NCBI GenBank assembly: GCA_944548615.1 | Contig: OX155957.1 | Coordinates: 6,561,219-6,625,218, forward strand | DNA from: Micropterix aruncella | Taxonomy: Eukaryota; Arthropoda; Insecta; Lepidoptera; Micropterigidae | DNA length: 64,000 bases | Reading direction: 5' to 3' | Part shown: piece after piece, positions 57,293 to 64,000 of the stretch | How the letters are laid out: the number at the start of each line of letters is the position of its first letter | Position numbering within the stretch: position 1 is the stretch's first letter | The notes under the pieces: generated by a model | What the model was told of the DNA's origin: nothing | The model's input: only the letters and a program-made list of their open reading frames with translations | Databases searched by the model: none | Translations under genes and position numbers: made by a program

Positions 57293-57784
57293 CTTTACTG
57301 TGGGCATAAAATTGTCGCGAACAATATGTGTTGCACCAAATGAAGTCATTTGGAAGCAATTATTGTAATATTGTATGTTCGACAGAAAATGCTTAGAATC
57401 TGGTGCATTTCCAGACAACAACGATCCTAATGGTTCTGGTGGTGGAACCAATGGTGTCAATCTCATTTTACCCTCTGCGCAACACAAACCAAGTGGTTCG
57501 TGGCGGTACTTCAAGGTACCAATTTGCACGCATTCATAATCGCTGTATTGTATCGCCAGATCATAATAGAAAGCCTCTCTGTATGTGTTTTGTCTCAAAT
57601 TCAATCGTCTTCGCACTGCAACATTACGTATACGTGTCGCTTCATTCATTTCTTGGCGATCCTCATCGTTTTCAGTTGCTCGAACCTCTCTTTGTCGTCT
57701 CGCTCGACCGGCCACCTTGCTGAGATTGGAGCGTCTGGGCAAGGGCATAACTGTGAAAAATGATTGCAAAACCTGGAAAAACAT
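57293..57784 (-). CDS. Helitron N-terminal coding segment (exon-like)
   Basis: From an ATG at 57784 (or 57748): MPLPRRSNLSKV, a charged Arg-rich region, then LCCAEGKMRLTPLVPPPEPL, DSKHFLSNIQYYNNCFQMTS and DNFMPTVK. These are the conserved Helitron_like_N motifs (CC--GK--L--L--PPEPL; FL-NIR-YN--F-MTSFGA). At 57291-57292 a GT follows the AAG codon. Frame intact over 164 codons. Confidence 0.85.
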
Positions 57785-58242
57785 TCACGAATTACACAAA
57801 TTCACTTAATTCAGTTGATTTATCTTCAGAATCACGAAAACACGAAAACGCTTTGAAAAATTCGTAAAATTCAACTTAACTGTCAAATGTCAGTTTTCAC
57901 GCCGTGCCGCCATCTTGATTTTCGAATTTTCGTATTTTTATTGTTCTCAAACCGCGCCATCTATTGGCCGAACTCGGTACTAAAATAATTTTTGGTTTTT
58001 CTCATTTTTCTCACTTTTCCGCGAGATTTTCCAATTTTTTTATATCCTATAGCAACACCGAAATGATTACGAACAAAACAAAAAAAGAATCGTTCAAATC
58101 GGGCCAGGCGCTCGTGAGTTATTAGGTAACATACATAAAACCCGACTCATTTTTATTATATAAGATAGAAAAGATAAAAGTTAAAGAAAAAAGGGGTGTG
58201 GCTGTGTCATGATTACGGCTGTGTCATGGATATGTTTGTTTG

Positions 58243-58518
58243 TTTCTACTCTTTATTGTGAAATTTCACAATGGGCGGGTTTATTGTCATACGACAATCT
58301 CTTACAACCAACCCTACTGTGACGTGTTTATATGTATGTGTGCGTGTAACATGTGTGTATGTGTTTGTCTTGTTATTGCATTCGATCGACTGAATTGAAA
58401 ATGCAATTCCGTTAATTTTATCCCAACGGAAAATGGTAACCCAGCCGGGAATCGAACCCGGGACCTTACAATTTACTCGTAAGATCAGGCGACCTAACCA
58501 CTATGCCACCAAGCCATG
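58243..58518 (-). mobile_element. tRNA-derived SINE, nearly complete
   Basis: Same family in reverse, with 'ggtggcatagtggttaggtc'-type head, B-box GGTCCCGGGTTCGATTCCC and the 3' end 'tttcacaataaagagtag'. Some variation in the head (an 'actcgt' insertion between the two boxes). Confidence 0.9.
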
Positions 58519-60779
58519 GATACGTGTAAGTAACGGGTAATATTTCTTGTATAAAATATAAAATGCGCTATTTTATATATGTTTGGGCGCTTGCAACAGT
58601 GCCGAAATATCGGAGACTCATCGAACACAATTCACATGGTAAATATCCCGTTATATGCACAATGTGTCTTCATAGTCGATGATCGTACACAATCGATGCC
58701 TACACAGTCTGGCGTCGATATAGAAGTGAGTTCATCATCCGCTTGCATAATTTCAACCGCCCCAGCTGCAGATGTACTGGCACCGTCGTTGATCCGCTCG
58801 GTCACATTCATTCTTTTACGTCAATGGTGTTTTATTTGTATCATAAGGTTGCTTTTGAGAAGCCTTTTCCAATTGTATACAATGTTTGTATTTGAATTTG
58901 GCTTTTTGACGCGTATAGGCCGATATTATATATTTTTGATTAATTTATTTATTTTCGTTTGAGGGCAGCAAAATGGCCCCAAAATGGCGGCACTCCCGCC
59001 TCCACCCCGCGCAATGCATCACAGTTCTCACTTACCATAACGAATTCTTTGATCCTTTATCTATACAGTGATTAAATTAAATTTTGGATGGGGATGATTG
59101 ATATGTAGCTGCAACTTTTTCCCCCGATTATGTTATCATTAGTTTTTTTAATTGCCTCCCGCTATGGAAGAAATTTTAAAGACGTATTCACGTCCGAATA
59201 CGAATATATTGAAAGCCCCTCCTCGTGTATGAATACGTCTGTCTGGGCGGGCGGAGACCACGCAATTGGAGCCAGACCCGATGAAGGCAACAGATTAAAT
59301 CATTCATTTGACTTGCAAAGCGCGGAACGAAAGTGAAACGAGCACATTCGATACGGCCGATTTCTTTCGGCTGTTTACAAGAGTGCACGAAACCACCTCC
59401 GACAACAACAATGTATACTGAGCTAATAATTTTATCATTATCTTGATAGGTGTTACGTCAGATGTTATGAGTAATCATTCTGGCGTCAGATCCGAATGAC
59501 AAGCAATATAGAGTGGTTTACAAATTGTGTGTCGCGGTTCTCTGGCCTTTGGTCTTCCGAGGCATACATATAGGACACTTAGCACGACTATGTATGCTAC
59601 GTATGCTCAAAAAGTATCAAAACTTATTTGTCTAGTAAAGGCAGCACGTCTACTACAGAAAGCAGAGCATACCTATAAAAGCAGTAGACGCACTCTCGAA
59701 GGCATTGCAGCATAGGGTGCGCAGGAAGGGGTACGTCTCGAGAAATGCATTGGGTTAGCGTTACGCGCTTGCGAAGTTAGACTAATTTCTCAAACGTTTG
59801 AACATCTGCGTCGGCGCAGTAATAGACATGTGGCGGCCATATGCGAGCCCTTACGACTCGTGACGTAGATCGCTTCGATGTCAATGTTGTACTAAGAGAC
59901 GCCAATGTCTGGTATACTGTACTGAAAGCGTCAATCGCTTTCAGTAGGCGTTTTTTTGCACCACGCCTAATGAGAGCGCGTCGGCGAATAGAATATATTA
60001 GAAAAAGCATCAAATTTTACCAGAAGCTTGGCAAATTACCTTTCTTCATAAAAGATGAAGCCTCTAAGTCTTCCGGTTAGGTTTCTTGAAATTATAGCTA
60101 TTTTTAAAATAGTTCTTATTCATGTAATCGTAAAATATATAGGTAAAAAACCCGCCATACCAGAATTTCATATGTTTCAGTAACATAACATAACTGGTGA
60201 TTTTCATGAACATAAATTCTACTACGATGATAAATGAATAGGTCACTACGGATATTGGTGTATAGATATGTTGTAGAATAAAAGTTTGAAAACCTCTGAT
60301 GTAGTACTGGGAATTAGACTTAACGTGCAACATTGATTTGCGATAAGAGGAGTTGCGTTTGTAATTAAGAAAAAATGAGAACGATTGCAATCATCGAATG
60401 AAACAGTCTATATAGTGTTCTCTTTGAAATATTTTATATTTTACTTTCTTGTATAACAACAATGTCAAAATTGCCTTTAAGACAATTTCTTATAACAAGA
60501 TATAAAACTTTATGATCACCAAAAATATACCAAAATTTGTGGGAAATCTGTATAGCCCTTAAATTGCGACCGGTATCCGGGTCTAAGTGTTCGGTGTCGC
60601 GACCGAAGTATGTGAGATTATTTTTATGCACTTTCAAAACTGTGCACAGCCTTCTTTAAATATTAGTAAGGTATTGTTTATTTACGCATGTGTCCTAATG
60701 GTACATATAACTGATTATGGACTGTATAATAATTTTGATACCTATTTTAAACCCTACTTCATTCCGAAAGTAACGGTAG
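58519..60779. other. Unassigned, partly GC-rich
   Basis: The 127-codon frame at 58579-58962 is unrecognised and lies in sequence resembling LINE-associated DNA. 58975-59030 has YY1-like 'aaaatggcggc' in a CpG-rich patch. 59179-59250 has an inverted 'gacgtattca' pair. 59800-60060 has overlapping frames on both strands. No gene supported. Confidence 0.35.
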
Positions 60780-61397
60780 ATATATGTACAACTAAATATA
60801 TTTAAATCGGCCATTTTACCAGCTACCGGCTACCCACTAGTTAGATTCACAGGTCCGGTGGCATAGTTTTTCGGTAGCCTGATCTTCCGTAAGGTTCCGG
60901 GTTCGATTCCCGGCTAACCATTTTCCGTTGGGCTAAAATTGGGAATTGCATTTTCAATTCTGTCGATCAAATGCAAGAACAAGACACACACACACACATG
61001 TTACACACATATATACTTATAAACACTTCATAGTCGGGTTAGTTGTAAGAGATTGGCGTATAATAAACCTGCCAAATGTGAAATTTCACAATAAAGAGTA
61101 GAAACAAACAAACAAAGATTACTAATAACAGCTATCGCTATTTTGCCGGCTTCGGAGATATTCTGTTTTACATTGGTTATATAATTGCTGAATATCGCTC
61201 AAGAATATACCCATAAGGTTAAGAGCATTGATCTCAACACTATGGTGTTGACATTAATTAAGTGTTATTAGCAGCAGGTTGAAATACGAATGACAAATCA
61301 CAAAATATCAAAGCGAAAATTCAATTTCCGGGCGTTCAAATAAACATTTTGCATTTGCATCAACTCGATATTTCTCGATGGATAGTTCGCTCCCACA
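60780..61397 (+). repeat. Duplicated segment, copy A
   Basis: Similar in order to 62817-63310: 'aaatcggccattttaccagc', 'agctatcgctattttgccgg', 'cacaaaatatcaaagcgaaa', 'tcgatggatagttcgctccc'. Carries a SINE that copy B lacks. Confidence 0.8.
60850..61107 (+). mobile_element. tRNA-derived SINE, complete, with (AAAC)n tail
   Basis: Head 'ggtggcatagtttttcggta', B-box GGTTCCGGGTTCGATTCCC, body, and 3' end 'aataaagagtagaaac' with AAAC repeats. Possible short duplication AGATT on both sides. Copy B of the flanking segment lacks it, which shows the insertion. Confidence 0.9.
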
Positions 61398-62816
61398 ACT
61401 AGAGCTGTCAACTACAACGGGCGAACCCGCCAACTCAGGAAGTTTTGACGATATTAGATCGATCTATCTCCCGTAAGGTGTGCGTAGAAGACGGACGAAA
61501 ACAGTCCTCTGTCTAGTTAAGCCACTCGCCCGTAAGAGACCAACGCCTTACCGCGAAATAACCACGTTAATCAGCAGCGGGCCGACACTCCTGCCCTTAC
61601 TTTCAGTTGCAACCAGATTACTCCGATCTCCCGACTGGTTACAGGATCGAGGTCGCTTGCGCGATCCTCACCCTCATCCTGTGTAGATTTTTTTTGTCCG
61701 GAATCCATATTGACTGTCTGAAATGACCACAAATTTTTCAAGGAATCCATTTAGTCGTTTTTCGGTGTCCTCCAAAATTTTTGAGAAATTACTGAGTAGG
61801 GCTACGGGTCGATAATTTTCTACGCTCGTGGGATCGCCCTTTTTTATATATCGGTGTAATCTTGGCTACTTTATGACAATCTGGAAATATTCCCTCTGAA
61901 AAGCTTAAATTGTAAAGATATGTTAGACAGGGTGCCAGTACACGTTTATGGATTTTAATTACGCTAACAGGTATATCATCGAGACCAGTTGATTTTTTGT
62001 TCTTTGGAGAGTCGATGCATTTTTCTATTTCTTGATTGTTGATTGATACAAACTATCTTTTAAAACTTATTAAATGCTATCGATCTTAACTTATTAAATG
62101 ATAGCGATCCTTATTAAATGTACTTTATGTAGCACTCTTTGGATGCTTTCTATTTTTTTTTTGTTTTCATATATTTTCGTTATTGAATTGCTGATTCTCT
62201 ATGTTTTCTCATTATTTCTGTTTATTTTTATATTTCTAGTTTTTATGTCTTTGTTATTTATGAATTTCTATGTTTTTTTTCAATATTAGTTTTTTATAGA
62301 CTTTTTTATAATTTGAAATGTAATTTTATTTGTAGACATACCAATTTTATTTGATATGTAATTTCTATACCCAGATCGGGTTATTGAAAATATTTTTTTC
62401 TTATTTCTTATTTCTTATTTCTTACGTAGTGGTGATACGGTGTCTACCGAATCTATCGTGTACCACGGCATCCTTTGCCTGGCTGTTCACCCGGTATCGG
62501 GTAGCCGATTGGTCGTTTCAAGGGCAGTTGTTGTAAAGTTAATAACTACCCCCGGTCTGTAGAAAACAATACTGTTTCCAGACTCCCCCGGCTGTCGATA
62601 GGAATGTACAATCGATTGTCTGACGCCGCACGGTGCGCAAACCGTCCACAACCGTCCGAAGGTTGACTCCTACGGGAAACTGGCCCGCAGGCCAGAGTCC
62701 TATCCGGGCACACGCTTTTGCATGGAGGCCGCCGGATGGGTGTTGACCCGTGCGTCTTGCCGACCCTACACTTTGGTATTAGTGGCCAAACTGAAACAAC
62801 GCCCATTAGCTCCCAA
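61398..62816 (+). mobile_element. Family X copy split by a LINE-containing insert
   Basis: Begins ACTAGAGCTGTCAACTACAA and ends CATTAGCTCCCAA. The middle (about 61681-62425) is foreign. X length without it is about 674 bp, in line with full-length copies. It lies exactly between the two copies of the duplicated segment. Confidence 0.8.
61690..62060 (-). mobile_element. Non-LTR reverse transcriptase fragment in X
   Basis: Minus strand: KKSTGLDDIPVSVIKIHK, LTYLYNLSFSEGIFPDCHKV and, after one frameshift, SVENYRPVALLSNFSKILE, then SQYGFR. This is the start of the CR1/Jockey RT domain (G-D-IP---IK, GIFP---K-A---PI-KKGD, NYRPISLL----K--E). The AT-rich remainder to 62425 was not assigned. Confidence 0.9.
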
Positions 62817-63310
62817 AGTACACCTAAAAATATAAGTATATAAATCGGTCATACTACCAGCAACCTACTAGAAAGAATTGTAATGATAGCTATCGCTATT
62901 TTGCCAGCTTCGGAGATATTCTTCTTTACCTTGGCTATATAATTTTTAGTTTATTTAATTTTTAATTTTAGTTTATTTTTATCGCATAACATGTTGTTCC
63001 ACTGCGTTAAGGTTAGCTGTAAGATATTTCTTTTAGGCAATAAGCTCGCCTTTTGGTTTAAGCAAATAAAGCGTTTAATTATTATTATTATTATTACTCC
63101 ATATTGCTTCATTAATGTCAAAACTATGGTTTTGACATCAATGAAGTTTTATTGACAGCAGGTGATGATCCACCGCTTAAAATGCGAAAAACAAATCACA
63201 AAATATCAAAGCGAAAAGTCGAGTTTCGTGCGTTTAAATAAACATTTCCGTTTTATAGCACATTTCGCATTTGCATCAACTCGATATTTCTCGATGGATA
63301 GTTCGCTCCC
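62817..63310 (+). repeat. Duplicated segment, copy B
   Basis: Parallel to copy A, but carrying a LINE tail (62985-63095) instead of the SINE. Continues past the breakpoint 'gttcgctcccaca' into 'gattgaatggagaaag', where copy A meets X. Confidence 0.8.
62985..63095 (+). mobile_element. LINE 3' tail
   Basis: 'taaggttagctgtaagatat', 'ggcaataagctcgccttttg' and 'gcaaataaagcgttt' followed by (ATT)n, as at 46050-46165. Confidence 0.75.
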
Positions 63311-63640
63311 ACAGATTGAATGGAGAAAGCCGTCCGTCCGCTCGCATGTGAAGCATTCCCGTTGAGGAAAATGCCAAGATCGTTATGGGAGCATGCCAGC
63401 CGAGCCAACGAGCTAGTATTGCACCGGTTAATATACATGCATACATAAGTTGCCCGAGCGACAACGATGCGAGAAGATACCAGTACTTGACAATATGTAT
63501 ATCCGCAGATTTGTATAGTCGCTTCTCTACATATTATAAAATGCAACGAATGTCTGTCTGTAAGATTGTTATTACACAACTGCCAAAAAAAGAGTGTAAT
63601 GTGTTCAGGGTTCATCTATGTATTTTATTTATTTAAGAAT
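63311..63640. other. Unassigned
   Basis: GC-richer to 63480, no product recognised. The block 'gtgtaatgtgttcagggttc' near 63594 is shared with 35022. Confidence 0.4.
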
Positions 63641-64000
63641 TAATTACTATAAAACATTGATTAGCTTACAAAAATAACAGAAACCGAATGGCAAAACTTT
63701 AACCTTTTGCTTATTTGTTTCTGTCACCCAACTGGGACTAGCCCGTTCTAGGGTGGACAGGACTCCAATATTACAATCAAGTTTGCTTGAAATGTACAAG
63801 TTGCTTACAAATGTACAAGTTTTAGTAAAAAGCTAATGACACTAAATTGCCCTAAAATGTGGTCCTCAGAATAAAAATAAAAAAAATATATAATTAAAAA
63901 AATATATAAAACAATATAATAAATAAAATGCAATTCCAATATTTAATCGGCAATAAATATAATATATAATTCGATTAAGTAATAAAAATAAAGTTATATG
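63641..64000 (-). repeat. Dispersed repeat family T, copy 5 (longest, inverted)
   Basis: In reverse it has 'tctgaggaccacattttagg' and ends CCCTAGAACGGGCTAGTCCC 'agttgggtgacag'. The best-preserved copy; it runs off the window. Confidence 0.75.

Larger units (their letters stand above)
55638..58165 (-). mobile_element. Helitron, 2.53 kb, internally deleted
   Basis: In its own orientation it starts TCTTATATAATAAAAATGAG after an A (58164-58165 are its first bases) and ends GGGTTCCGCTAG before a T (55638-55641). A normal Rep-helicase needs over 4 kb of coding; here only the N-terminal part, a middle piece and a helicase piece remain. Sits in a CR1-like LINE. Confidence 0.9.

Noticed and set aside
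57500..57809. Plus-strand ORFs of 74-106 codons at 57.4-57.8 kb
   Set aside because: Antisense shadows of the Helitron N-terminal coding segment.
60860..60925. tRNA gene-like sequence with good B-box
   Set aside because: It is the head of the repeated SINE; identical context occurs at six other places and it carries a SINE body and tail.
62098..62289. 63-codon plus-strand ORF, membrane-protein-like
   Set aside because: Phe/Leu/Ile-rich translation of T-rich low-complexity DNA.
1..64000. CRISPR arrays, operons, phage or plasmid functions
   Set aside because: No regularly spaced repeats, no ribosome-binding-site/ORF trains; the content is eukaryotic repeat DNA throughout.

Overview
This window reads as non-coding, repeat-rich nuclear DNA from an insect, most probably a moth or butterfly. 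It is AT-rich, has almost no long open reading frames, and carries typical insect transposon relics: mariner, hAT, Helitron, piggyBac- and Harbinger-like elements, tRNA-derived SINEs and many 5'-truncated non-LTR retrotransposons. The order Lepidoptera is inferred from this mix and from a takeout/JHBP-like exon; the species cannot be named. No bacterial-type operon, CRISPR array, functional rRNA or functional tRNA was found.

Layout. 0-5 kb: a non-LTR remnant split by a MITE, a Gypsy-type integrase tail, a foldback element, one copy of a GC-rich 0.67-kb family (here called family X) and a LINE 3' end. 5.2 kb: the only convincing host exon, a terminal coding exon resembling the JHBP/takeout family. 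6.4-25 kb: several X copies, including a self-insertion (6.4-7.8 kb) and a three-deep nest (22.2-24.1 kb), among MITEs, SINEs and AT-rich filler. A near-perfect 94-nt hairpin lies at 19.0 kb and a CpG-rich tract at 19.6-20.3 kb. 25-34 kb: LINE ends, a mariner interrupted by a LINE with clear target-site duplications, and SINEs, two of them facing each other. 33.5-35 kb: a tandem duplication of about 460 bp. 37-43 kb: RT remnants, a 5S-rRNA-like sequence, a degraded single-exon coding sequence, a possible signal-peptide exon and a short Helitron. 43-55 kb: mariner and piggyBac relics, a LINE interrupted by X, and a hAT element with a perfect 8-bp duplication inside a Harbinger-like element. 55.6-58.2 kb: a 2.5-kb Helitron with recognisable Rep and helicase segments and an apparent intron. 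60.8-63.3 kb: a duplicated segment whose two copies flank another X copy.

The most unusual content is family X: about 667 bp, constant ends, no terminal inverted repeats, no reverse transcriptase, and direct duplications of 10-12 bp at four independent insertions, three of them into other X copies. It behaves like a retroposon moved in trans; I do not recognise it. Apart from the two candidate exons there is no gene network to describe: the window is mainly a stratigraphy of nested insertions in intergenic or intronic DNA.
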